Notes: generated by a model not told the origin, from the sequence alone. Numbered from the stretch's first letter, positions 1 to 8,048 are shown. The stretch is 64,000 bases of DNA from Pseudaminobacter soli (ex Li et al. 2025) (GCF_029892515.1 NZ_JARXVF010000001.1:992001-1056000), one strand, 5' to 3'. Numbers and translations: made by a program.

Positions 1-96
1 ACGCTGAAGGAGCGGCTGTCAGGTAAGATCGACATCGACTTCAACACCGCGCGACGCGTCTTCACGCTGGTCTGCGTGCTGCATTGGCGGGGTTGA
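1..96 (+). CDS. UPF0262 family protein, C-terminal end only
   Basis: The window opens inside this gene; 31 codons and a TGA remain. The visible tail includes [20 protein letters not shown] and ends HWRG, which I recognise as the C-terminus of the UPF0262 family found next to infA in rhizobia. The function of the family is unknown. The next gene starts 13 bases before this stop, so the two are probably translated together. The identification rests on a short tail plus conserved gene order, and the start lies outside the window. Confidence 0.7.
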   Translation, partial: TLKERLSGKIDIDFNTARRVFTLVCVLHWRG

Positions 97-527
97 TCCT
101 GACCGGCGCCCTGCCCCGCTCGGTCCTTTTCGTCTGCGGCATGAACGCGGTGCGTTCGCCCATGGCCGAATTGCTTGCCCGCAATATCCTGCCGAAAACG
201 ACCTTTGTCGCCTCCGCCGGCGTGCGCGTTGGCGAGCGCGACCCCTTCGTGGACGCAGTGTTGGCCGAGGAAAGCCTGTCGCTCAACGACCGCCAGCCGA
301 GAACGTTGGAGGACATGGAGGACGACTATTTCGACCTGATCGTGACGCTCGCGCCGGAGGCACATCATGCCGCGCTCGAGCTCACGCGCTCCATGGCTGT
401 TGAGGTCGAATACTGGCCGACAGCCGACCCCACAACCGTTGCTGGAACGCGCGAGCAGATACTCGCCGCCTATCGCGACGTCCGCGAAAGGCTGAAGGCT
501 CGCATAGCCACTCGTTTCGCCGCTTGA
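84..527 (+). CDS. Low-molecular-weight phosphatase family protein
   Basis: A 147-residue protein of the LMW protein-tyrosine-phosphatase / arsenate-reductase fold. The phosphate-binding loop is visible near residues 16-25 as [14 protein letters not shown], which fits C-X5-R-S with the nucleophilic Cys and binding Arg. A late Asp-Pro (WPTADP, about residue 116) is where the general acid of LMW-PTPs sits. The start is a TTG at 84 that overlaps the stop of the upstream UPF0262 gene; no ATG upstream in frame gives a better fit. The physiological substrate is unknown. Linkage to infA and maf is typical of rhizobia and suggests a housekeeping role rather than arsenate resistance. Confidence 0.85.
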   Translation: MAGLILTGALPRSVLFVCGMNAVRSPMAELLARNILPKTTFVASAGVRVGERDPFVDAVLAEESLSLNDRQPRTLEDMEDDYFDLIVTLAPEAHHAALELTRSMAVEVEYWPTADPTTVAGTREQILAAYRDVRERLKARIATRFAA

Positions 528-638
528 ACATGCCGAAAAGGCGTATGATTAAGCGTGTTCACAAAGTTCACATAATCATATAGGTTCCGCCGAAATTCGG
601 CCTGGATGCCGAACGCCAATCCAAACCAAAGGTAGAGA

Positions 639-857
639 ATGCCGAAGGAAGAAGTCCTCGAGTTTCCGGGCACCGTGACGGAATTGCTTCCGAACGCGAT
701 GTTTCGCGTGAAGCTTGAAAACGAACACGAGATCATCGCTCACACCGCGGGCCGCATGCGCAAGAACCGCATCCGCGTGCTGACGGGGGACAAGGTCCTC
801 GTCGAAATGACGCCTTACGACCTGAGCAAGGGTCGCATCACCTACCGCTTCAAATAA
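639..857 (+). CDS. infA: Translation initiation factor IF-1
   Basis: A 72-residue, single S1/OB-fold protein of exactly the usual IF-1 length. It binds the 30S A site during initiation together with IF-2 and IF-3. The segments [35 protein letters not shown] and the ending GRITYRFK are hallmark IF-1 sequence. An AAGGTAGAGA leader precedes the ATG. It sits 111 bases after the phosphatase gene and 34 bases before maf on the same strand. No odd features. Confidence 0.98.
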   Translation: MPKEEVLEFPGTVTELLPNAMFRVKLENEHEIIAHTAGRMRKNRIRVLTGDKVLVEMTPYDLSKGRITYRFK

Positions 858-891
858 GCCAGGGCGCCGCCCGCCGGCCGACAGGATTACG

Positions 892-1521
892 ATGAGCACT
901 TTCAAGAAGCTTGTGCTTGCCTCGGCTTCGCCGCGTCGGATCGAGCTTCTCCAGCAGGCCGGCGTCGAACCTGACCGGCTCTTGCCGGCCGATGTCGACG
1001 AGACGCCGCTGCGCGCCGAACACCCGCGCTCGCTTGCCAAGAGATTGTCAAAGGCCAAGGCCGAAAAGGCCCTCGCCTCGCTCAAGACCGAGCCTGACTA
1101 TTCCGGCAGCTTCGTGCTCGCGGCCGACACCGTGGTGGCGGTCGGCCGGCGCATTTTGCCCAAGGCCGAACTGGTCGACGAGGCGTCGAATTGCCTGAAG
1201 CTGCTTTCGGGCCGCTCGCACCGGGTCTATTCGGGCGTCTGCCTGATTACGCCCAACGGCAAGCTGCGCCAACGCCTGGTCGAGACCCGCGTTCGCTTCA
1301 AGCGGCTCGGCCGCGAGGAACTGGAAAGCTATCTCGCCTCTGGTGAATGGCGCGGCAAGGCCGGCGGCTACGCCGTGCAGGGGCTCGCGGGCACCTTCGT
1401 CGTCAAGATGGTCGGCTCCTACAGCAATGTCGTCGGACTGCCACTATATGAAACTGTGGGCCTTCTGACTGCGGAAGGCTTCCCTGTGCATTTCGGCTGG
1501 CTTTCTGGACCGCGCGTATGA
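892..1521 (+). CDS. maf: Maf-like nucleoside triphosphate pyrophosphatase
   Basis: A 209-residue Maf/HAM1-like protein; the family hydrolyses non-canonical or canonical nucleoside triphosphates to monophosphates (dTTP/UTP-type activity) in the cytoplasm and is linked to septum inhibition in Bacillus. The N-terminal [18 protein letters not shown] carries the S-x-R-R nucleotide-binding signature. AADTVVAV near residue 80 and [13 protein letters not shown] near residue 157 are the other conserved blocks. The ATG follows a short gap after infA, and its stop overlaps the yacG start as ATGA. Substrate preference cannot be read from sequence by eye. Confidence 0.93.
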   Translation: MSTFKKLVLASASPRRIELLQQAGVEPDRLLPADVDETPLRAEHPRSLAKRLSKAKAEKALASLKTEPDYSGSFVLAADTVVAVGRRILPKAELVDEASNCLKLLSGRSHRVYSGVCLITPNGKLRQRLVETRVRFKRLGREELESYLASGEWRGKAGGYAVQGLAGTFVVKMVGSYSNVVGLPLYETVGLLTAEGFPVHFGWLSGPRV

Positions 1522-1724
1522 GCGGAAACGACATCGACAACAAGGTTACGCCGCTAAGGCCCAAGCGCGCTTGCCCCGAATGCGGCAAGCCTTCCACGCG
1601 CGAGGCCTATCCGTTCTGCTCGATCCGCTGCAAGCAAATCGACCTCAACCGCTGGCTCTCCGGCAGCTATGCGATTCCCGGCCGCGAGGGCGAAGAAGAA
1701 GATTCGGACGAGAAGCCCGAATAG
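1518..1724 (+). CDS. yacG: DNA gyrase inhibitor YacG (zinc-binding)
   Basis: A 68-residue protein with the four zinc-ligand cysteines of YacG: CPECGKPS then FCSIRC, followed by QIDLNRWL. In E. coli YacG binds GyrB and inhibits gyrase; the zinc knuckle is needed for folding. The C-terminal tail is acidic ([12 protein letters not shown]). It starts 4 bases inside maf, which implies translational coupling. Last member of the infA-maf-yacG group. Confidence 0.93.
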   Translation: MSGNDIDNKVTPLRPKRACPECGKPSTREAYPFCSIRCKQIDLNRWLSGSYAIPGREGEEEDSDEKPE

Positions 1725-2159
1725 CCGCGGCGCAGGGCTGCCGCCCTCGACTCATTTAGCTTACCTGCGTTTTCAGCCACAGATCGCCGATTCCAGGCAT
1801 GGATCGCGCTGTCTCTGAAAGAGGCTGCGCTTACTGGCAGACAAAACGGCCCCTTCCGAATCTGGTGCATTGATGCTTGCGGGTATTAGCGTGCGAAGGC
1901 GTGTGATCCATCGCGGACAAAGCGCCCTGCCCGCAGCGCCATGGTCTTGCAATTGCCTGTTTTCGCATCGTTTTTGGCTGAAAGCGGCGGCTTTTCCCCA
2001 GCAACATCATTAGCCGCTGCGACGTTTTCCGATTTCTTTTCACAATCGACACTGAGGCGCTGGACAGGCGAAAATCTCATGCTATAACCCACCCCGTTCT
2101 CAGGGGTTGCCAACACTCCTGCAGGTCGGGGACACGGACTTTCCGGATTTCCCTGTGAT
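1725..2159. other. Gene-free stretch between yacG and tRNA-Phe
   Basis: About 435 bases with no open frame that looks coding: the frames here lack family motifs and good ribosome-binding sites. Near its start AGGGCTGCCGCCCT (about 1733-1746) could form a weak 5-bp hairpin after yacG. Near the right end there is a promoter-like pair, listed separately, that should drive the tRNA. Otherwise I see nothing. Confidence 0.6.
2061..2088 (+). promoter_or_regulatory. Candidate sigma-70 promoter for tRNA-Phe
   Basis: TGGACA (2061-2066) and TATAAC (2083-2088) are spaced by 16 bases, close to the TTGACA/TATAAT housekeeping consensus. A transcript would start about 65 bases before the mature tRNA, leaving a short leader to be processed. 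Judged by eye only. Confidence 0.5.
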
Positions 2160-2235
2160 GCCCAGATAGCTCAGTTGGTAGAGCAGCGGATTGAAAATCC
2201 GCGTGTCGGTGGTTCGAATCCGCCTCTGGGCACCA
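2160..2235 (+). tRNA. tRNA-Phe (anticodon GAA), CCA encoded
   Basis: A 76-nt cloverleaf. The acceptor arm is GCCCAGA paired with TCTGGGC (7 of 7). The D-loop contains AGCTCAGTTGGTAGAGC, the anticodon stem GCGGA/TCCGC encloses TTGAAAA with GAA at 2193-2195, and the T-arm contains GGTTCGAATC. Discriminator A and CCA follow at 2232-2235. No integrase or repeated 3' end is nearby, so it shows no sign of being an occupied attachment site. Confidence 0.98.
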
Positions 2236-2451
2236 TTAATTCGCTAGAATTTCTGAATGATAGAAGCGCTTGAGCGCGCATAGATCGATTTATGCCGGCA
2301 CTAAACCGATGCCAAATTGGCCTTGCCTTCAATAACCTCAGCGCACGGCATGGCCTTTGTTGCCTACGATCTGGCTACATTCTGTTCGACGGACACCTCT
2401 GCGTGAATTTTGGCCAGCCTAAATCACTTCACGTCATTGTGAAAGCAATTC

Positions 2452-2480
2452 GGGAATAAACCCCGCCGCTCATCGGTCTC
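2452..2480 (+). promoter_or_regulatory. Candidate ECF-sigma promoter of the metallophosphoesterase/cupredoxin/sigma operon
   Basis: GGGAAT (2452-2457), a 16-base spacer, then CGGTCTC (2474-2480), ending 38 bases before the chosen ATG of the first gene. The arrangement resembles the GGAA(C/T)-N16-CG(T) promoters used by many ECF sigma factors. Since the operon encodes its own ECF sigma factor, autoregulation is the simple inference. It is seen once and untested. Confidence 0.45.
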
Positions 2481-2518
2481 CTAGTCATGCGCCACGCATG
2501 GCGCGACAGGAGACCAAC

Positions 2519-3472
2519 ATGACCTCTCATGACGATACGGACGGCAACGGCATCACCCGGCGTCACGCGCTGGAGTGCATGATCTGGGCCGGCACGGGGG
2601 TGCTTTGGACCATTTCGGCCGGCGTGCCGGTCTCGCTCAATATGCTCGGTGAGGCAAAGGCTGCGGAGGCGGCTTCGAAGGGCTTCACCTTCCTCCAGAT
2701 TTCCGACAGCCACATCGGCTTTGACAAGGCCGCAAATCCGCATGCCATCGATACGCTGAAGGAAGCCATGGCGAAGATCCACGCGCTGCCGGTGAAGCCG
2801 TCCTTCATGATCCACACCGGCGATATCACTCATCTTTCCAGGGCCGACCAGTTCGACGCCGCCGATCAGATCATCGGAGGGGCAGGCTTCGACGTGCACT
2901 ATGTGCCCGGCGAACATGATTTCATCGACGAGGGCAACGGACGCGCCTATCTCGACCGCTACGGCAAGAACACCAAGGGAGAAGGATGGTTCTCGTTCGA
3001 CCAGAACGGCGTCCATTTCGTCGGCCTGGTCAATGTCGTGAACCTGAAGGCCGGCGGGCTCGGCAATCTCGGGGCGGAACAGCTCGCGTGGCTGGCCGAC
3101 GACCTCAAATCGGTGGGCAACTCGACACCGGTCGTGGTCTTCGCCCACATCCCGCTCTGGGCGATTTATCCCGAATGGGGCTGGGGCACCGACGATGCGG
3201 CGCAGGCGCTCGCGATGCTCAAGCGGTTCGGGTCGGTGACGGTGCTCAATGGGCACATCCACCAGATTATGCAGAAGGTCGAAGGCAACATCACCTTCCA
3301 CACGGCCCGATCCACCGCCTTCCCGCAGCCGGCGCCCGGCACCGCCCCCTCGCCCGGGCCCATGACGGTGCCACCGGGGCAACTGCGCAGCCTGCTCGGC
3401 ATCACCGATGTCGTGGTGAGGCGCGGCAAGGCGAATCTTGCGATCATCGACGGCACGCTTGCCGACAAATAG
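2519..3472 (+). CDS. Tat-exported calcineurin-like metallophosphoesterase
   Basis: A 317-residue metallophosphoesterase. The N-terminus has a twin-arginine signal (GITRRHALE near residue 12, then a hydrophobic stretch and an AKAAEA-type cleavage region), so export to the periplasm in folded form is predicted. The mature part has the calcineurin ligands in order: QISDSHIG (D-x-H), HTGDITH (GD), PGEHDF (in place of GNHD), FAHIP and NGHIHQ. I chose the ATG at 2519 rather than 2498 because CAGGAGACCAAC precedes it. The same GGAGACCAAC leader precedes the next gene, 39 bases downstream. The substrate is unknown; linkage to a cupredoxin and an ECF sigma factor suggests an envelope stress function. 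Confidence 0.85.
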   Translation: MTSHDDTDGNGITRRHALECMIWAGTGVLWTISAGVPVSLNMLGEAKAAEAASKGFTFLQISDSHIGFDKAANPHAIDTLKEAMAKIHALPVKPSFMIHTGDITHLSRADQFDAADQIIGGAGFDVHYVPGEHDFIDEGNGRAYLDRYGKNTKGEGWFSFDQNGVHFVGLVNVVNLKAGGLGNLGAEQLAWLADDLKSVGNSTPVVVFAHIPLWAIYPEWGWGTDDAAQALAMLKRFGSVTVLNGHIHQIMQKVEGNITFHTARSTAFPQPAPGTAPSPGPMTVPPGQLRSLLGITDVVVRRGKANLAIIDGTLADK

Positions 3473-3511
3473 CGACGTTCGCTCGATCGGTTCCAGCAAG
3501 AGGAGACCAAC

Positions 3512-3856
3512 ATGCTGCCAAAGCGAGTCACAAGGCGACAGCTTGCCACCTTATGTGCCGCGCTCGGCCTCGCCCTGGCGTTGCCGGGGCCGCTTCGCGC
3601 CGAAGATGCAGCCCGCGTGAAGATCGACAATTTCACCTTCACGCCACAAGACCTGACCGTGAAAGTCGGCACGACCGTCACCTTCGAGAATGATGATGAC
3701 ATTCCCCACGTGGTGGTCGCGTCGGACAACTCGTTTCACTCCAAGGCGCTTGACACCGGCGACACCTATGCTTTCACTTTCACGAAACCCGGTGACTTTC
3801 CCTACTTCTGCGGGATCCATCCCCACATGCAGGGCAAGATCACCGTTACCCAGTGA
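3512..3856 (+). CDS. Exported cupredoxin-domain protein
   Basis: A 114-residue single-domain blue-copper-like protein. The N-terminus VTRRQLATLC followed by a hydrophobic run and PLRAEDA looks like a Tat signal peptide, cut near residue 31. The mature domain carries the type-1 copper ligands: His in DIPHVVVAS, then Cys, His and Met in YFCGIHPHMQGKI. Proteins of this amicyanin/plastocyanin-like class bind copper and carry electrons in the periplasm. It follows the metallophosphoesterase with an identical ribosome-binding leader and precedes the ECF sigma gene by 37 bases, so all four genes look like one unit. Its redox partner is unknown. Confidence 0.9.
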   Translation: MLPKRVTRRQLATLCAALGLALALPGPLRAEDAARVKIDNFTFTPQDLTVKVGTTVTFENDDDIPHVVVASDNSFHSKALDTGDTYAFTFTKPGDFPYFCGIHPHMQGKITVTQ

Positions 3857-3893
3857 AGGCAGTCGGCAAACCTCGTCCGGAGCGCCGCACGAC

Positions 3894-4439
3894 GTGGCAC
3901 TGAGCGGCAAGTCTTCTGCTGAACGCTTCGGCGAGGTGGTTCTGCCCCATCTCGCCGACGCCGTGGCCTTTGCGCGCTGGCTGACCGGCAGTCGCGAGGA
4001 CGCGGAAGACGTCGTCCAGGAAGCCTGCCTCAAGGCCTATGCCGGGATCGATACCTATGCAGGGGGAAACGCCCGGGCGTGGCTCTTAGCCATTGTGCGC
4101 AACGTCTCCTACACATGGCTGGCCAAGAACAGGCCGCGCGCCCTCGTCGTCGTCGGCGATCTTGCCGATCTCGATGAATTTGCGGCCGGCAGGGAGACCG
4201 AGACTGCCGATCCCGAGGGGCCCGAAGCCGCTTTGATCGCCAAAGCCGATACAGCGGCGCTTGAAGCGGCTATTGCGGACCTGCCGCACCCGTTTCGCGA
4301 GGTCCTCGTGCTGCGCGACATCAATGGCCTCACCTATCGCGAGATCGCAGCCATGCTTGGGGTGCCGCTCGGCACTGTTATGTCTCGCCTGTCGCGGGCA
4401 CGCGGGCTTTTGATGTCGGAACTGGGGAGCGAACGATGA
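3894..4439 (+). CDS. RNA polymerase sigma factor, ECF subfamily
   Basis: About 181 residues from the proposed GTG at 3894; the open frame extends upstream to 3690 but that part overlaps the cupredoxin gene and does not look like sigma sequence. Region 2 is ARWLTGSREDAEDVVQEACLKAY-like (near residues 25-47) and region 4 is the helix-turn-helix around GLTYREIAAMLGVPLGTVMS. A GGAG lies 11 bases before the GTG. The stop overlaps the anti-sigma start as ATGA, typical of sigma/anti-sigma pairs. It probably drives its own operon from the GGGAAT-N16-CGGTCTC site. The precise ECF group cannot be set without a tree. Confidence 0.9.
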   Translation: MALSGKSSAERFGEVVLPHLADAVAFARWLTGSREDAEDVVQEACLKAYAGIDTYAGGNARAWLLAIVRNVSYTWLAKNRPRALVVVGDLADLDEFAAGRETETADPEGPEAALIAKADTAALEAAIADLPHPFREVLVLRDINGLTYREIAAMLGVPLGTVMSRLSRARGLLMSELGSER

Positions 4440-5236
4440 GCGAGGAAAACGCCCTGCCGACGAATGGGACGGACCTGCGGCTGCTGCTTCATGCGCTCGC
4501 CGACGGTGAACTCGACGCCGCGACGACCCTGTCGGTCGAGCGGCGGTTGGCGGGCGACCCGGCGCTGGCAGCAGAATATGCGCGCATCCTCGCGCTGCGG
4601 ACGGCCATTGGCGGCCTGCCTCGCCCCGATGTAAGCGATGCGTTCAGGGCGCGCATTGCAGCGCTCGCTGATGGCGAGAAGGCAACCGGGCGGCCTACGG
4701 AACACCGGCTCGGCTCCTTCGACTGGCGTGCCATGGCAGCCTCGATCCTCGTTACGGCAGCCGTCGCAAGCGGAGCGACCTACTGGGCGACTTCGCGTAT
4801 CGCGCAGAGCAGCTTCGTCGGCGAAATTGCCAGCGCGCAGCAACGCAGCTTGCTCGCCGCGAGCCCGGTGGATGTTGCCTCCTCCGACCGTCACACGGTG
4901 AAACCCTGGCTCGACGCGAGGATCGGCATGTCGCCGCCGACAGTGGACCTTTCAAAGGATGGATATGTTCTGCTCGGTGGCAGGGTCGACGTCATCGAAA
5001 ACAGGCCGGTGCCGGCTCTGGTCTACCAGCTTCGCAAGCATCTCATCACCCTGATTGCTGCGCCGCGCGAAAGCGGCAGCGAACCCGTCCCGGTTGCCAA
5101 GGACCTTTCGACCGGCGGCTTCTCGCTGATCCATTGGACGGAGGGCGCCTTTTCCTATTGGGCCATATCCGACATCAGCGCCTCCGAACTGCAGGAGTTC
5201 GTCACCCGATTTCGTGCAGCGGCAGCTGCGGGCTGA
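4436..5236 (+). CDS. Membrane anti-sigma factor
   Basis: A 266-residue protein. The first ~75 residues are the cytoplasmic sigma-binding part (LLLHALADGELDAATTLSVERRLAGDPALA, an arrangement common in anti-sigma factors; quoted blocks here run consecutively as LLLHALADGELD and VERRLAGDP). The H-x3-C-x2-C zinc motif of ZAS anti-sigmas is absent. A single membrane segment lies near residues 101-119 (AASILVTAAVASGATYWAT). The C-terminal part is periplasmic and contains LIHWTEGAFSYWAISDISA, a block often seen in this family. It overlaps the ECF gene by 4 bases. It should hold the sigma factor until a periplasmic signal releases it; that signal is unknown. Confidence 0.85.
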   Translation: MSEENALPTNGTDLRLLLHALADGELDAATTLSVERRLAGDPALAAEYARILALRTAIGGLPRPDVSDAFRARIAALADGEKATGRPTEHRLGSFDWRAMAASILVTAAVASGATYWATSRIAQSSFVGEIASAQQRSLLAASPVDVASSDRHTVKPWLDARIGMSPPTVDLSKDGYVLLGGRVDVIENRPVPALVYQLRKHLITLIAAPRESGSEPVPVAKDLSTGGFSLIHWTEGAFSYWAISDISASELQEFVTRFRAAAAAG

Positions 5237-5301
5237 ACCTGACGAGGTCGAATGCCGCCGCAAGGCCGTTTCACTATCTTCGGTGCCTTCGACCAAATGG
5301 C

Positions 5302-5334
5302 TAATGCTTCAACCCTCGAGAGAGGTTGAGGCAT
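5302..5334 (+). terminator. Inverted repeat after the ECF operon, possible terminator
   Basis: AATGCTTCAACC (5302-5313) pairs with GGTTGAGGCATT (5323-5334) with one G-T wobble, giving a 12-bp stem and a 9-base loop, 66 bases after the anti-sigma stop. Only a short TTTC follows, so intrinsic termination is likely but weak. Confidence 0.4.
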
Positions 5335-5590
5335 TTCTGCATCTCACCTATCGTTTTTCTGGAGATGCGGACCGATTTCTTCGACGGAAGACAGCGTCAA
5401 CTTGGTAAAAGTTACAGCCCCGACGCTATATTGAACGGCAGGTAACGCCTGCCAACTTCTTCGAAGCGCTCCGACATCGGCGGAATCGAGTTGGCGGCAT
5501 CCATCCGAGGAGCTGGCGGGGCGTCCTTCCGCTTATTTCAGGTTCACGTGACGGTTGCGCCCCCAACGGCAAGAAACGTCTAAGCAATCG

Positions 5591-5617
5591 AAACGATTTC
5601 GGCATAGTATATCGTTT
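5591..5617. promoter_or_regulatory. Operator-like dyad upstream of the DUF308 gene
   Basis: AAACGAT (5591-5597) and ATCGTTT (5611-5617) are perfect inverted 7-mers separated by 13 bases, 43 bases before the start codon at 5660. The AT-rich TAGTATAT between the arms could overlap a -10 element. No regulator is encoded next to it. Confidence 0.3.
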
Positions 5618-5659
5618 GGTTGGCGGGGGTTTATATAGTGAGATAGGGAGCACCGTCAC

Positions 5660-6211
5660 ATGGCAACGAATGAAGCAAAGCGTTTTGAGGCCACACTGAC
5701 CGCGTTGCGCGGCATTGTCATGATTGCGGCAGGCGTGCTGGCTTTCCTCTTTCCCGAACAAGCCATCAAGTTCGTGCTGCTGGCTGGCGGCGTTCTGCTC
5801 CTGGTGGATGGGGTGCTCGGCCTGGCTTCGAGCGACTTTTCAAGCCCCCGCGACGCGACGTTCTGGCTGGCGCTGGTGCGAAACGTGGTCTGCATCGCCG
5901 CGGGTCTGATCGTCCTGGGCAGCGGCATACTCACCCATGTTTTCACGCTCGGCTTCCTCGCTGGTCTCGTTGGCCTGCTTGCGATCATCGCCGGGCTTGT
6001 GGAGATCGTGTCGGGCCTCATGGATCGCGAGCGCTATTCCAGCGCCACGCCGGCAATGGTGAGCGGCGGCCTCTATGTGGTGTTCGGCCTGGCGCTTCTG
6101 TTCATGCCGCTGTCGAGCGCAGCCACATTGACGCGCGTCGTCACGATCTTGATCATCATCTACGCGCTGAGCCTGCTCTATCGTGCCTGGCGGATCCGGA
6201 CTGTCGGGTAG
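5660..6211 (+). CDS. DUF308 / HdeD-family membrane protein
   Basis: A 183-residue, very hydrophobic protein with about six membrane segments in two similar halves: roughly residues 12-28, 33-52, 70-92, 96-118, 127-147 and 152-172. This matches the DUF308 family typified by E. coli HdeD, an inner-membrane protein associated with acid resistance. Molecular function is unknown. GGGAG precedes the ATG. The next gene, a membrane metallophosphoesterase, starts 18 bases downstream with a near-identical leader (GGGAGCACCGTCAC here, GGGAGCAACCGTCAG there), so the two are probably one operon. Confidence 0.85.
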   Translation: MATNEAKRFEATLTALRGIVMIAAGVLAFLFPEQAIKFVLLAGGVLLLVDGVLGLASSDFSSPRDATFWLALVRNVVCIAAGLIVLGSGILTHVFTLGFLAGLVGLLAIIAGLVEIVSGLMDRERYSSATPAMVSGGLYVVFGLALLFMPLSSAATLTRVVTILIIIYALSLLYRAWRIRTVG

Positions 6212-6229
6212 GCCGGGAGCAACCGTCAG

Positions 6230-8011
6230 ATGCTGCGCGGGCCGACGCGTAAACCGGGCGAGCGGACAAAGCCCATCATAGATCCGCACCTTGGCGACAT
6301 CGAAGACGACGCTTCGAGCACCAAGAAGCGTTCGCTCATGGCGATCGCCGGCAGCATGCTGATCGAAATCAGTCTGTTCAAGCTGGCATTCGCGTGGGTG
6401 CTGCTGCTGCTCGTTCCCGGCCTTGTGCTCGGTCTGCTGCCGATTGCGGCGGGCATCTGGTTGCAGGCGCTGACCGACCGCGTTCTCTCGCCCATCGACG
6501 GCGTTGTGCCGCTCGCCATACTTCTCCTGGTTCTGGCCATCGGCTGGTATGGCGGGCGAGCCTTCCTGAGGCTTGCCGAATACAGCTTCTGGTCGCTCAC
6601 CTCGCTCGTTGTCCAGCCGGGTTACGGCGCCTGCAGGGAGGCGCTGCGCCAGTTTGCGGAGCGGTTGCTCCCCGCCAACGCCAGCCAGACGACCCGCGCG
6701 ACCTTGCGCGCTGCCGCGGCCGCCGTCGCGGGCGTGCTCGTCTCGGCCTTCGCGCTCATCATCTTCTTCCTCGTCTGGCCGGCCACCCACATCTTCGGCG
6801 GCCTCGAAGAGATCGACTCCGCCCGCAGGCTGGTGACCGTTGCGCTGGCAAACAGCCTGGCGGTCGTCAGCGCCTATCTGGCCGCCGGCTCGCTCATCTG
6901 GGCGATTGCCGACAGCACCATGCCGCAGCCGCGCGACCTTGAGCACTTCGACACCGCGCCGGACGACGCACGCCGCTGGCGCATCGTCCACCTCTCGGAC
7001 ATCCATATCGTCGGCGAACACTACGGTTTCCGCGTCGAAAGCGGGCGGGCCGGCGCGCGTGGCAACGAACGTTTGCGTCGCCTGTTCAAGCGGCTGGAAG
7101 AAATCGATAAGGTTGCCCCGCTCGACCACATCCTCATCACCGGCGACATCACCGATGCCGGCAGATTGTCGGAATGGGCGGTGTTCTTCTCCGTGATAGA
7201 GGCTCACCCCGGCCTTGCGAGCAGGGTGCTGATCATTCCCGGCAACCATGACCTCAACATCGTCGATCGCGCCAACCCCGCGCGGATGGACTTGCCGACC
7301 AGCCCCAACCCGCGCCTGCGGCAGCTGCGCATGCTCTCGGGCATGGAATTCGTTCAGGGCGAAAGGGTTCGCGTCGTCGATCGTGACAGCGGCGCAATCG
7401 AGACCACCCTCGCTGCGGCGACCGAACCATACCGGCTCGACGTCGAGCGCTTCGCCGACGTCGCCCGCCCCCGGTTGTCGCGCAGTCTGACGGAAGCCTG
7501 GAACGGCGCCTTCCCAATGATCATCCCGCCAGAAGGCGAAAACGGGCTCGGCCTTGTCCTCTTCAACTCGAACGCAGCCACGCATTTTTCCTTCACCAAC
7601 GCGCTTGGTCTTGTCTCTGCCGAGCAGGTAGGAGCTTTCGAGCAGGTCGCAAAAGAATATCCGCATGCCGGCTGGCTGGTGCTTCTGCATCACCACGCCA
7701 TCGAATACCCGCGGGCGGTCAAAAAGCTGTCGGTGCGGATCGGAACCGCGCTCATCAATGGCAACTGGTTCCTGCGCCGAATGAAAGCGTTCGCCGGGCG
7801 CGCCGTGCTCATGCACGGGCACCGGCACGTCGACTGGATCGGGCAGTGCGGCGGGCTACTGATCATCTCGGCACCGTCGCCGGTGATGGAGGCGACCGAC
7901 GACATGGCGACCGGTTTCTACATCCACACCGTTGCGGTCACCGGCGGGGGCGAGTTGAAGCTGCTACCCCCAGAGCACATTGACCTGCCGGGAGAACGCT
8001 ATCGCGGCTAG
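6230..8011 (+). CDS. Membrane-anchored metallophosphoesterase
   Basis: A 593-residue protein. The N-terminal ~235 residues hold about four membrane segments (near 42-70, 90-108, 162-186 and 205-228) and match no domain I know. From about residue 243 a calcineurin-like phosphoesterase domain follows with all ligand motifs in order: IVHLSDIHIV, ILITGDITDAG, IPGNHDLN, LLHHHAIEY and MHGHRHVDW. The catalytic part presumably faces the cytoplasm, since no signal peptide is present and the number of membrane segments is even. Candidate substrates include nucleotides or lipid pyrophosphates such as UDP-diacylglucosamine, but the sequence does not say. Probably co-transcribed with the DUF308 gene. Confidence 0.85.
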   Translation: MLRGPTRKPGERTKPIIDPHLGDIEDDASSTKKRSLMAIAGSMLIEISLFKLAFAWVLLLLVPGLVLGLLPIAAGIWLQALTDRVLSPIDGVVPLAILLLVLAIGWYGGRAFLRLAEYSFWSLTSLVVQPGYGACREALRQFAERLLPANASQTTRATLRAAAAAVAGVLVSAFALIIFFLVWPATHIFGGLEEIDSARRLVTVALANSLAVVSAYLAAGSLIWAIADSTMPQPRDLEHFDTAPDDARRWRIVHLSDIHIVGEHYGFRVESGRAGARGNERLRRLFKRLEEIDKVAPLDHILITGDITDAGRLSEWAVFFSVIEAHPGLASRVLIIPGNHDLNIVDRANPARMDLPTSPNPRLRQLRMLSGMEFVQGERVRVVDRDSGAIETTLAAATEPYRLDVERFADVARPRLSRSLTEAWNGAFPMIIPPEGENGLGLVLFNSNAATHFSFTNALGLVSAEQVGAFEQVAKEYPHAGWLVLLHHHAIEYPRAVKKLSVRIGTALINGNWFLRRMKAFAGRAVLMHGHRHVDWIGQCGGLLIISAPSPVMEATDDMATGFYIHTVAVTGGGELKLLPPEHIDLPGERYRG

Positions 8012-8048
8012 AACCGATCGCCAGCCCTCGGGGTTTAGCCGGCAACGA

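Larger units (their letters stand above)
5237..5659. other. Gene-free stretch between the anti-sigma and DUF308 genes
   Basis: About 420 bases without a convincing gene. It holds the terminator-like hairpin at 5302-5334, a small dyad GGCAGG-TAACG-CCTGCC at 5437-5453, and the operator-like dyad AAACGAT/ATCGTTT at 5591-5617 just before the DUF308 gene. Confidence 0.6.

Noticed and set aside
2160-2518. tRNA-Phe as an integration site
   Set aside because: There is no integrase, no repeated copy of the tRNA 3' end, and the flanking genes have the same character as the rest of the window.
3690-3893. N-terminal extension of the ECF sigma frame
   Set aside because: It overlaps the cupredoxin gene in another frame and its translation does not resemble sigma sequence; the GTG at 3894 is preferred.
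5840-7828. Long antisense open frame (662 codons) opposite the DUF308 and metallophosphoesterase genes
   Set aside because: The plus strand encodes clear membrane segments and all calcineurin motifs. The antisense product is Arg/Asp/Glu/Gln-rich low-complexity sequence, as expected for a shadow frame in GC-rich DNA.
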